NCBI GenBank assembly: GCA_958296105.1
Contig: OY282441.1
Coordinates: 2,191,800 to 2,255,799, forward strand
DNA: 64,000 nt
Source: an uncultured Dehalococcoidia bacterium
GTDB lineage: Bacteria > Chloroflexota > Dehalococcoidia > Lucifugimonadales > UBA1123
Reading direction: 5' to 3'
Below, piece after piece: positions 26,537 to 34,487 of the stretch (position 1 is its first letter; each line of letters opens with the position of its first letter). The notes below the pieces were generated by a model that was not told the origin of the DNA, ran no database searches, and was given only the letters and a program-made list of their open reading frames with translations. A program made the position numbers and the translations under genes.

Positions 26537-26752
26537 TCACACCGCGACCGCCTCGCGCGGCGCGGTGTCCTCTGCGGGGCGTTCGGCGCGCCATCCAACC
26601 GACCCGATTAGGCAGTCCCCGAGGGCGACGTCTACGTTCGTCATGCGCTTGTAGTACCGCACCCCTGCGAAAGGCATGTACCACCCCATCAGCGGCGTTG
26701 GCGCCGCGTCCGGCTTCCGATTTCTAATGACTTCGGCGGGAATGGTCGCCAT
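26537..26752 (-). CDS. Small hypothetical protein
   Basis: 71 residues starting MATIPAEVIRNRKPDA. The ATG at 26752 has a clean GGAGG six bases upstream, which argues it is translated, although the frame itself extends 15 codons further. The middle contains PTPLMGWYMPFAGVRYYKR and a following DVALGDCLIGSVGW, which look structured rather than random; the tail is rich in Ala, Glu and Pro. No membrane helix or metal site is evident. I do not recognise the family. Convergent with the epoxide hydrolase. Confidence 0.55.
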   Translation of the reverse strand: MATIPAEVIRNRKPDAAPTPLMGWYMPFAGVRYYKRMTNVDVALGDCLIGSVGWRAERPAEDTAPREAVAV

Positions 26753-26887
26753 GATCGGCCTCCATTTTTCACTGATGTATTCAGTGTAGGCGATCATGGT
26801 GGATTGTCAATTTAGTTCTGAAATGCACAAGCGAATCGGCATCTAGTCGCCATACAGTCGTGTGAATGCAGTCACGATGATGGCGCT

Positions 26888-28156
26888 TCACACGATTGCC
26901 AGAGATATCAGCTCCGCGATCTCATCGGCGCTCATGCCCAGCTCGCCCGCGTACACCTCCTCGTTGTGTTCACCGAGCAGCGGGGCGCGGCGATGGATAG
27001 CCCAGCGCGCCTTCGGCAGGTCGTAAGGCGCGCCCGCGTAGATGAAGCTCCTCCCCAGATCGGGATGCTCCACCTCTACGGGGAAACCCCGCGCCTGAAA
27101 GTGCGGATCTTCGAGAACATCCTCCGGAGCGTTGATGATTCCCCACTGAAAGCCCAAGCTCTGCGCGCGCTTGAACAGCTCGTCCGCGTCCATCTTGGCG
27201 GCAAGCTCGCGCATCACGCTCGCCACCTTGCGCTGATGCTCCCGCGCTTCCGCGTCTCCGCGCCGCATCGCCTCGCGCGTGGGACGGTTCAGGTATTCGC
27301 CCAGGTCTTCTATCAGCCCCTCCTCTTCCAGCCACGCCAGCAGGTGAACCCACTGCTCCTCCGTCCGCGCGCCGATGCCCATGTTCACGTAACGCCCGTC
27401 CCTGCACAGCGCCTGCCCGTCGGCGGAGGGCGCGACCGATGCGTGGCGTCCCGTCTGACGCTGCACCGTGTCCCCTGCCACCAGCCAGTTGATCGTCGCC
27501 CCCTCTGTGGTCACGTTCAGCGCGGCGTGCATGTTGGCGTCTATGCGCTGCCCCGCGCCGGTGAATTGGCGGTGAATGAGCGCCGTCATTATCCCCATGA
27601 CCGCGAAATGGCACACGACTTGGAAAGACTGATTTCCGCCCCCGCGCACGGGCGGCAGCGAGTGATCGTCGTAGCCGCAGCTCCACACCGGACCGCCAAA
27701 CGCCAGCGCGGTCAAGTCCGTACTCGCATAGTCGCTGTACGGCCCCGACTGCCCGAACGGGCTTATGGACGCCATGACGAGTCCGGGAGACGTCTGAGCC
27801 AGCTTCTCGTATCCCAGCCCCAGCGCGTCCAGCTTTCCGGGCGCGGCGCTGTCCACGACCACGTCGGCCGCAGTCACGAGCTCGATGAAGACGTCTCGCC
27901 CACGCTCGCGCTCGATGTCCAGCGTGACGCCGCGCTTGCTCGTGTTGTAGTGCCAGAAGAACAGGCTTCGGTCGATGCCCGGCTGGTTCTCGTAGAACGG
28001 CTCGTAGGCGCGTGTCCGATCTCCACCGGGCGGCTCGACCTTGATCACGTCCGCGCCCATATCGCCGAGCAGCTTGCCGCACCACGCGCCCAGCTCGCCC
28101 CCGATCTCCAGTACGCGCACGCCTTCCAGAACGCTCTGCTCCCCGCATCCATGCAC
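26888..28156 (-). CDS. CaiB/BaiF (family III) CoA-transferase
   Basis: 422 residues. Opens with GVRVLEIGGELGAWCGKLLGDMGADVIKVEPPGGDRTR and has GVTLDIERERGRDVF and a C-terminal LLGEHNEEVYAGELG, all standard for the family. The GTG start at 28156 lies one base after the stop of the upstream transferase gene, so the two are translated from one message and may form a heteromeric enzyme, as adjacent family III subunits do in some succinyl-CoA:aromatic acid transferases. Substrate unknown. Confidence 0.92.
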   Translation of the reverse strand: MHGCGEQSVLEGVRVLEIGGELGAWCGKLLGDMGADVIKVEPPGGDRTRAYEPFYENQPGIDRSLFFWHYNTSKRGVTLDIERERGRDVFIELVTAADVVVDSAAPGKLDALGLGYEKLAQTSPGLVMASISPFGQSGPYSDYASTDLTALAFGGPVWSCGYDDHSLPPVRGGGNQSFQVVCHFAVMGIMTALIHRQFTGAGQRIDANMHAALNVTTEGATINWLVAGDTVQRQTGRHASVAPSADGQALCRDGRYVNMGIGARTEEQWVHLLAWLEEEGLIEDLGEYLNRPTREAMRRGDAEAREHQRKVASVMRELAAKMDADELFKRAQSLGFQWGIINAPEDVLEDPHFQARGFPVEVEHPDLGRSFIYAGAPYDLPKARWAIHRRAPLLGEHNEEVYAGELGMSADEIAELISLAIV

Positions 28157-28157
28157 T

Positions 28158-29426
28158 TCAGATCACCCCCTCTTCGACAAGCGAGCGGATGGTTTCCGAG
28201 TCCATGCCCATGACGCCCCCGAACACCTCGTCATTGTGCTGTCCCAGCGTGGGAGCGCCCCTTTCGATCCGCGCCGGAGTCTCCGACAGCTCGATCGGCA
28301 TACCATCCACCCTGACCCTGCCCATCTTGGAGTGTTCCACAGTCGGAAAGAGATTCCACGCCCTCGTATTGGGATCGTCTTCGATACGGTCTTCGGGTCG
28401 CTGGACCGCTCCCGCCGGGACGCCCTCGGCTTGGAGCGCGTACATGGCGTCCATGCGCGCTCGCGTCTCCGTCCACGCCTCTATTCGGGCGTCGATCTCG
28501 TCGTGACGCTCCATCCGCCCTTCGAGCGCGGCTAGGCTTGCATCCGCGGCCAGATCGTCGAACCCCATGACCTTGCACAGCTTTGCCCAATCCTCGCCGT
28601 CGCGCGCCGCGATTGCAACCCAGTTGTCCACGCCCGCGCAGCGATAGATTCCGTGCGGCGCCATTCTGGGGTGTACGCTGCGGTTGCTGTTCGGACTGCC
28701 CGGCCGCCTGGCGGGAACGCCGTTGACCGTGTAATCGAGAATCGCGGGGCCGTTGAGCGCGGCTGCCCCGTCCGTGCAGGACATATCCACCCATTGGCCT
28801 ACGCCTGCGCGGTGACGGTGATAGAGAGCCATCAGTATCGCAATCGCCATCAGGTATCCGCCCGTGTGGTTCATGTACGAATATCCCCACCCGGCCGGGG
28901 GCATGTTCGGAAGCCCCGACTGGAACGTCAGCCCGGACACTGCCTGCACGATGGGACCCCAAGTCTTGAACTCGGAGTACGGCCCCACGTGTCCGAATCC
29001 GCAGTTGGAGACGTAGATTATGTCCGGCTTTATCTTCGTCATCTCCTCGTATGAGAACCCCCAGCGTTCCAGCACGCCTTTGGAGAAGTTCTCGGTGACG
29101 GCGTCGCTTACCGAGATCAGGTCTGCCAGTATAGCCTTCGCCTCCGGCTTGCGCATGTCCAGAGTTACGCCGAGCTTCTCCACGTTGTGGTTGTTGAAAG
29201 TGCCGCCGAGGTCGATGCCTCGCCGCTCGTCCATCCACGGCCCGTTGCCGCGAAAGATGTCCCATTGGCCCTGCCTGAGCCTGTCTTCTATGCGTATCAC
29301 CTGCGCGCCGAACGCCGCCAGAATGCGAGTGGCGCCCGCGCCCGCCAGCTGCCCCGTGAAGTCGCATATGCGTATCTTGGAAAGCGCCGCGCATGGCGGT
29401 TGTCGAGTAGAGATAGCTGCTGCCAC
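28158..29426 (-). CDS. CaiB/BaiF (family III) CoA-transferase
   Basis: 422 residues, exactly the length of its downstream partner. Family signatures: RICDFTGQLAGAGATRILAAFGAQVIRIED near the N-terminus, LGVTLDMRKPEAKAILADLI, and TLGQHNDEVFGGVMG near the end. GTG start at 29426 with AGGAGAA upstream. It starts 21 bp after the stop of the DUF3226 TOPRIM gene, so read-through from the ADP-ribosylglycohydrolase operon is possible, though the functions are not obviously linked. Confidence 0.92.
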   Translation of the reverse strand: MAAAISTRQPPCAALSKIRICDFTGQLAGAGATRILAAFGAQVIRIEDRLRQGQWDIFRGNGPWMDERRGIDLGGTFNNHNVEKLGVTLDMRKPEAKAILADLISVSDAVTENFSKGVLERWGFSYEEMTKIKPDIIYVSNCGFGHVGPYSEFKTWGPIVQAVSGLTFQSGLPNMPPAGWGYSYMNHTGGYLMAIAILMALYHRHRAGVGQWVDMSCTDGAAALNGPAILDYTVNGVPARRPGSPNSNRSVHPRMAPHGIYRCAGVDNWVAIAARDGEDWAKLCKVMGFDDLAADASLAALEGRMERHDEIDARIEAWTETRARMDAMYALQAEGVPAGAVQRPEDRIEDDPNTRAWNLFPTVEHSKMGRVRVDGMPIELSETPARIERGAPTLGQHNDEVFGGVMGMDSETIRSLVEEGVI

Positions 29427-29447
29427 GCTCGATTTCTCCTGCCTAAT

Positions 29448-30059
29448 TTAGAGCGATTGCAAAAACAGTCGCACGCCGCCGAAAGCGGGATGTTCCAGGT
29501 TCCAGTAGCCGCGCTGCGCTGCGACCCCGACGGATACGTGAGGGTCCGGCCGAGTGGCGATGTAAGCGTGGGCGCGAGACTTTTCGGGACGATGCGGCTC
29601 GGCTCCGGCATGATCCCGAACGCAATCGAAAAAATCGTCTATGCAGCCATCGAGCGGCGCATCCTCGAACGTTCGGCACAGAAGCGTTTCCAGCATCCCG
29701 TCGGATTGGTTGTCCGGCAGTATGAAGACACTGACGGAAGGAACGCCATCCGTTTTGTGTCCGGGACGTTCGGGAACGGGCAGATTGGCGTTGCGCAAAG
29801 AGCCTTGAACGCTCCGAAACGCGCCGTCTGCGGAAGTCTCGGCGTCCCGAACGATGCCGACGCTTTCCACGATCTGATCGAACTCATCCGAGTCGGCGAG
29901 ATTCGATAGAAAGTATCGGAGTTCATCAATGCCCCCGAAGTTCTGAATCTGTACGCCATCCAAGTCGATGTTCCTGAGCATCGCGCCGAAGAAATTGCGC
30001 TGGTCGTTTCCTTCCACGAGCAGTTGTATCGCGTATCTGATCACGTTCGGACTGGGCAA
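29448..30059 (-). CDS. DUF3226-type TOPRIM-fold protein, candidate nuclease partner of the AAA ATPase
   Basis: 203 residues. TOPRIM-like elements are visible: LLVEGNDQ at 13-20 (motif 1 glutamate), an acidic RDAE at 71-74 where the D-x-D/E motif is expected, and the family-typical LPDNQSDGMLE at 114-124. The tail contains KSRAHAYIATRP and AAQRGYWNLEHPAF, which also match DUF3226 proteins as I recall them. The TTG start directly abuts the TAA of the ATPase gene, with GGAG nine bases upstream, so the two are tightly coupled. OLD-family and PARIS-type systems pair an ABC/AAA ATPase with a TOPRIM nuclease; a nuclease role here is inferred. Confidence 0.8.
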   Translation of the reverse strand: MPSPNVIRYAIQLLVEGNDQRNFFGAMLRNIDLDGVQIQNFGGIDELRYFLSNLADSDEFDQIVESVGIVRDAETSADGAFRSVQGSLRNANLPVPERPGHKTDGVPSVSVFILPDNQSDGMLETLLCRTFEDAPLDGCIDDFFDCVRDHAGAEPHRPEKSRAHAYIATRPDPHVSVGVAAQRGYWNLEHPAFGGVRLFLQSL

Positions 30060-31091
30060 TTAGCGAATCTCCATGTAGCGACGAGTCGCAAGCTCCACTT
30101 GGCGCGGCTCGTAACTGACCGCGCCCTTTGCTTTGCTGAGTCGAAAGTAGCGAAAGCCCTCCGGAGTGAGCGCCTTGACCGCCGCCTGAATACACTCGAA
30201 ACTGTGCGTGGTGGCGAATACCTGCGTGTCGAACCGTTCCGCCGCCTGTTCGATTGCTTCCCAAATTTTGACTTGCGCCGAGTAGTGGAGACCGTTCTCG
30301 ATCTCGTCCACGAGGATTGCGCCCCCGGGCGTCGCCGCTATGCCCAAAGCCAGCTTGGCGAGGCGAGTCATCCCCTCGCCCATCGCGTGGAGCGGGATCA
30401 TCTCCGATAAGCCGATGTCGCCCCATATCATTGGCGCTCCCATCGCTATGCTGTCTTCTACGCTTTGCAGCCTGGGCTCCATGATCCGCAGCGTTTGCAG
30501 CAGCGCGCTGTCCGCCTTGCGGGTTCTGAACTTTGCGAGAAGGGCGGCGTACTCATGATCATTTCCGGAACGCGCCAAGATGATTCTGGCGTCGAACGGG
30601 ATGCGGGTTTCGGGTCCCTCCATGCTGATTCCCTGCGGAGTCAAGCGGATATGGCTGAGAAGCTCCGGGATCGAGCCGTCGGAGTACGTGAACGCCAGAG
30701 AGCGCCCATCGGGAACGTCGGACGCGGCCGCTTCTCGCGCTCTGTTCAATGGAAGCAGAGTAGTGGCGGAGCGCTCGGTCGCTATGGTTAGCTTGATTGG
30801 TTCGGAATCGGTTTGGCGAGCTTCGATCTCGATGGCGCGGCTCATATCCAGTCCGAAGAACATGTGCTTCCACGCGATTTCGGACGAAAACCCGCTCGCG
30901 CCGTCGCCTCTAATCACGTTGGCGTTGATTGCGAACTGCGGATTGCCGCCGCCGGCCAGCAGGAAGATCGCTTCCAGCAGGGCGGTCTTGCCTGAGTTGT
31001 TTCCCCCCGCTATCAGGTTGATGCGATGCAGTCCGTCTATCTCCATGTCCTCGAAGACGCGGTAGTTGCGGATCCTCAAACTCTTCAGCAT
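30060..31091 (-). CDS. AAA/ABC-class ATPase (AAA_15/21, OLD- or RecF-like)
   Basis: 343 residues. N-terminal LRIRNYRVFEDMEIDGLHRINLIAGGNNSGKT places Walker A at 29-36, in the style of SMC/RecF/OLD ATPases. Walker B is GAILVDEIENGLHYS (about 255-270), and the switch histidine is in VFATTHSFECI (about 287-297). Between them lies an insertion of about 180 residues without clear coiled coil. Gap of 9 bp after the ADP-ribosylglycohydrolase gene and none before the TOPRIM gene. Likely an ATP-driven sensor or clamp for the TOPRIM partner; molecular target unknown. Confidence 0.9.
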   Translation of the reverse strand: MLKSLRIRNYRVFEDMEIDGLHRINLIAGGNNSGKTALLEAIFLLAGGGNPQFAINANVIRGDGASGFSSEIAWKHMFFGLDMSRAIEIEARQTDSEPIKLTIATERSATTLLPLNRAREAAASDVPDGRSLAFTYSDGSIPELLSHIRLTPQGISMEGPETRIPFDARIILARSGNDHEYAALLAKFRTRKADSALLQTLRIMEPRLQSVEDSIAMGAPMIWGDIGLSEMIPLHAMGEGMTRLAKLALGIAATPGGAILVDEIENGLHYSAQVKIWEAIEQAAERFDTQVFATTHSFECIQAAVKALTPEGFRYFRLSKAKGAVSYEPRQVELATRRYMEIR

Positions 31092-31100
31092 TGCAAGCCC

Positions 31101-32153
31101 CTATGCGCCCCTGTGCGACTGCGTAGGTTCGCTCATCGAAGCCAGCGCGTCCGCCAGCGCCTCGATGCGCGGACGCTCGGGGATGCAGCTCAGCCAGCTC
31201 GCCGGTATGGCGCCTGCGCCGTAGCGCGCGCCCAGAACCGCGCCCGCTACGGCGGCGTTCGTGTCCGTGTCTCCGCCGCCAGCCACTAGATCCACCAGCG
31301 CTTCGTCCAAGCTCAGCGGAGTCGCCGCCGCCCATAGACCTGCCTGCGCAGCCAGTAGCGTATGGCCGATGAGATGCTGGTCTTGCCGCAGCCACGAGGC
31401 ATCGCGCGGCGGGCTTTCGCCGGCGGCTATGGCATCGAACACCTCCGAGGGGATGCCGTCGGCGTGAGCTTTCGCCCTCAAGTCCGGCGCGCCATCCGCG
31501 CGCGCTGCGGCGAGTATGGCGGTCGAGTCGGCTTCCTCCCCGCTCAGCAGCAGCGCGATTACTGCGTTGATGACGATGCACGACCACTGACAGATGGGCG
31601 CGTAGTGAGTTACGGCGCATGTAGCGGCGGAGTCGCCAATCAGCCGTTCCGGGCTGCGTCGGCGGGCAGCGCCTACGGGAGCGCAGCGCATCACCCCCCC
31701 ATTGGGCGCGATGCGTCTGTGTTCGTAGACAATGCGAGCGGGTTCAGGGTATGGCATTCCCTCTTCTATCAGGCTGATGACGCTGTAGGTGGTGGAGCCG
31801 CAGCCACGCCCGTTTTCACGCAGCCACGCCACCAGACGATTGGAGAAATCGGAGACATAGTCGCCGCCGCGCGCGAGCGCCTCGCCCAGCTCGACCGCCT
31901 GCGCCAGATCGTCGTCCATGGGGCTGCGCGCCTCGCGCGGGTCGGGATCGGACAGACCGTTGGGATACCAGTATGCGATGTCGTGGTGCGATGCGCCTTC
32001 CACTGGCAGCCCCAGCAGGTTGCCCACAGCCAAACCGAGCATTGCGCCGCGAGCGCGGTCGAGCAGAGTCTCGGCGGAGACCGACGCTTCGGCGGATTCG
32101 GACAGCAGCGCGGCAGTATGGGGAGCGTGGGAGACGATGTTGGGATCGGACAT
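31101..32153 (-). CDS. ADP-ribosylglycohydrolase family protein
   Basis: 350 residues from the ATG at 32153, which has AGGGAG upstream (a longer frame to 32534 is not supported). Expected to cleave ADP-ribose from proteins, nucleic acids or small molecules with two Mg ions. Motifs: GAMLGLAVGNLLGLPVEG (37-53), the acidic DDD at 80-82, NGGVMRCAPVG, and GGDTDT at 293-298, all the metal-binding signatures of the ARH/DraG family. It leads a three-gene set with the AAA ATPase and TOPRIM protein. Confidence 0.92.
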   Translation of the reverse strand: MSDPNIVSHAPHTAALLSESAEASVSAETLLDRARGAMLGLAVGNLLGLPVEGASHHDIAYWYPNGLSDPDPREARSPMDDDLAQAVELGEALARGGDYVSDFSNRLVAWLRENGRGCGSTTYSVISLIEEGMPYPEPARIVYEHRRIAPNGGVMRCAPVGAARRRSPERLIGDSAATCAVTHYAPICQWSCIVINAVIALLLSGEEADSTAILAAARADGAPDLRAKAHADGIPSEVFDAIAAGESPPRDASWLRQDQHLIGHTLLAAQAGLWAAATPLSLDEALVDLVAGGGDTDTNAAVAGAVLGARYGAGAIPASWLSCIPERPRIEALADALASMSEPTQSHRGA

Positions 32154-32263
32154 GATACGATCTCCCTTCGAGATATGCGCCGAGCGCAAAGACAGCGGCA
32201 GGCAGTCGCTCGACCGCCTGCCGCAAATGGTTATCGGGCTCGATATCGTGAGCCCGAAGCGGG

Positions 32264-33292
32264 CTAGGTGACTTCCAGCGTCGGGTTGCGCAGCGGAGCC
32301 GCGAACTGGGTGCGGTCCAGCACCACCACGTCTTTCTGGTATATCTGGACGCGGTAGGACTCGTAGTCCGGGATGAACAGCCTGAAATCGCTGTCTATCC
32401 TCACCGAGCGCGGCCTTCTCAGGTACTTCTCCTGCTCGATGCGCCCCATCTCGCGCAGCCTGTTGGACATCGCGTTTGTCAGCATGTAGTTTCGCGCCAC
32501 CCTCGACAGCGAGGCGTCCCCGCGGAAGCTCCACAGGTAGTGACCCTCGGAGTTGAACATCTGCACGCGGTTGTTGCCCCAGTCCGATACGTAGATGTCG
32601 CCATGCGCGTCCACCGCCACGCCGGTGGGCCTGTCGAACTCCGCCTCCCCGTCGCCGAGCTTGCCCACCGCAATCTTCAGCTCGCCCTCCGGAGAGAACG
32701 CCTGAAAGCGGTTGTTGCCCCAGTCTGCCACGTAGATGTCGCCTAGCTCGTCCACGTGAACGCCCCAGGGCAGGTCGAGCTGCCCCGGCTCGCTTCCATG
32801 CGAGCCGAAGCCGCCGAGATATTCGCCGTCCACCGTGTATCTCTGGATGCGATGGTTCTTGGAATCCACCACGACCAGATTGCCGTCCGGGTCGAAGGAG
32901 ATGCCCGTTGGCCCGTCGAACTCGCCGTCCGAGTCGCCCCGCGCGCCGAACTTGGATACGAACTGCCCGTCCGGGTCGAAGCGCGTGATTCGGTGGGTCG
33001 CCTCGTCGCTGATGTAGATGTGACCTTCGCCGTCCGTGATCAGCTGCACCGGCCAGACCATCTGGCCGTCCCCCGCGCCGTAGCTGCCGAACCCCTTGAG
33101 ATCGTCAGTGAAGAGATCGGCGTCCTCGATGGGCCAGATCCTGACCGAGGCCGCGCCTTCGGAGCGCATCAGGATGAGGGCGTTGCCGTCATCCGTCCAG
33201 CCTACGTCCGTAGGGTAGCCGATCACTCGCCGCATTCCGAGGGTCCTCAGGTATGGGTACCCCGCCCTCAAAAGTCCGTGTGGTCTGCTCAT
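32264..33292 (-). CDS. NHL-repeat beta-propeller protein
   Basis: 342 residues from ATG 33292. At least five NHL units are seen, each with the pattern D-x-x-G-x-I/L-Y-V-x-D followed by N-x-R-I/V-Q: for example YISDEATHRITRFDPDG, VVDSKNHRIQRY, YVADWGNNRFQAF and YVSDWGNNRVQMF. No signal peptide is apparent. Such propellers are binding or lyase/scaffold modules; no catalytic residues identify a reaction. It lies 14 bp after the DUF1501 gene on the same strand, so it may belong to that operon. Confidence 0.88.
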   Translation of the reverse strand: MSRPHGLLRAGYPYLRTLGMRRVIGYPTDVGWTDDGNALILMRSEGAASVRIWPIEDADLFTDDLKGFGSYGAGDGQMVWPVQLITDGEGHIYISDEATHRITRFDPDGQFVSKFGARGDSDGEFDGPTGISFDPDGNLVVVDSKNHRIQRYTVDGEYLGGFGSHGSEPGQLDLPWGVHVDELGDIYVADWGNNRFQAFSPEGELKIAVGKLGDGEAEFDRPTGVAVDAHGDIYVSDWGNNRVQMFNSEGHYLWSFRGDASLSRVARNYMLTNAMSNRLREMGRIEQEKYLRRPRSVRIDSDFRLFIPDYESYRVQIYQKDVVVLDRTQFAAPLRNPTLEVT

Positions 33293-33306
33293 ACTGCTGA
33301 CTCCTG

Positions 33307-34443
33307 CTAGTTTGCGAACGGGGATATCTGCTCGTACTCGCCCTTGACGATGGGCTTGGCGTCCACGTCCAGCCACTGCTCCAGCAGGCTTCCGTAGATG
33401 CCCCTGAAGTCGATCGTGTGCTGGAGGTCCTCGCCGTGTTCCCAGTCAGACGGGTCGAGGGACGGGTACTCGCTGTACAGCCCGCCGCGAACGTTCTTGC
33501 CGAAGATGTAGGCTCCGCCGCCCGATCCGTGGTCGGTGCCGCTGCCGTTGTCGCGCATACGCCGCCCGAACTCCGTGAACACGAACACCGCCACGTCGTC
33601 CGCCTTGCCGTGTTCTTCGAGGTCGTCCATGAAGTCCGAAATCGCGCCCGACACGTCGTTCATCAGCTTGGGATGAGTCGGCATCTCGTTGGCGTGCGTG
33701 TCGTAGCCGCCGTGCGAGGTGTAGAAGATTCGCGTGCCGAGATCGGCGAAGTGGACTCGCGCGATGTCGCGCATGTTCTTGGCTATCTGGTTGTCTGCGT
33801 ACTCCACGTCCGATTCGTACCGCTCCGCCACGTCCGCGAGCATGTCCGCGCCCTTCAGCACGTCCAGCCCCGTCTGGCCGATGTAGTCCGCCACCGGCCC
33901 TGTGCCTATGGCTTGGCCGTAGATGCCCTTGAACGCCTCCAGCGCCTTTTCGCGCAGACGCTCCTGCTCCAGACGAGTCATCACGCCGTAGTTTTCGAGG
34001 TCGCCGACAGAGGTCACGGGAACGCCGTTGACTGCCATCGCCCTGGGCAGGCCCATGCCGATGTTTACGCCGGTCAGCACGTTCTCCGCGTTCGGGTCCA
34101 GCTCCCTGATCGCCTGACCGAGCCAGCCCTCGTTGCCCACGCGGTCAGGCTCGGCGGTGTGCCATATGTCCATCCCGCGGAAGTGCGACCTGTTGGAGTT
34201 CGGATAGCCGATACCCTGGATAATCGCCATCTTCCCCTCGTCGTACAGTCGCTTGAACGGCGCGGCGTTGGGGTTCATCGCCAGAGTGTCGCTGATTGGC
34301 AGCACCTCGTCCTGCTTCATCACCACCTTGTTTCGGGCGTCGTAGTAGTGTCCATTGGTGTACGGAACGATGGTGTTCATAAAGTCGTTGCCGCCGGTGA
34401 GCTGCACGACCACGAGTGTCTTGTCTGCGCTCTTTGTTGCCAT
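33307..34443 (-). CDS. DUF1501 family protein (sulfatase-like fold)
   Basis: 378 residues from ATG 34443, which has GAGGAGA immediately upstream. Family marks: LVVVQLTGGNDFMNTIVPY at the N-terminus, RSHFRGMDIWHT, the TSHGGYDTHANE segment and VFVFTEFGRRMRDNGSGTDHGSGGGAYIFG near the end, with metal-ligand-like Asp and His residues. The usual twin-arginine signal of many homologues is missing, so export is doubtful. DUF1501 genes nearly always follow a DUF1800 gene, as here (44-bp gap). Biochemical role unknown. Confidence 0.9.
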   Translation of the reverse strand: MATKSADKTLVVVQLTGGNDFMNTIVPYTNGHYYDARNKVVMKQDEVLPISDTLAMNPNAAPFKRLYDEGKMAIIQGIGYPNSNRSHFRGMDIWHTAEPDRVGNEGWLGQAIRELDPNAENVLTGVNIGMGLPRAMAVNGVPVTSVGDLENYGVMTRLEQERLREKALEAFKGIYGQAIGTGPVADYIGQTGLDVLKGADMLADVAERYESDVEYADNQIAKNMRDIARVHFADLGTRIFYTSHGGYDTHANEMPTHPKLMNDVSGAISDFMDDLEEHGKADDVAVFVFTEFGRRMRDNGSGTDHGSGGGAYIFGKNVRGGLYSEYPSLDPSDWEHGEDLQHTIDFRGIYGSLLEQWLDVDAKPIVKGEYEQISPFAN

Positions 34444-34487
34444 TTCTCTCCTCGTGTACCGAAGCGGCGCTGCGAACCCCGCCCCGG

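Noticed and set aside
26888-29426. CoA-transferase genes as part of the glycohydrolase-ATPase-TOPRIM system
   Set aside because: Although only 21 bp away, their family has metabolic roles and other copies occur elsewhere in the window; proximity alone does not support inclusion.
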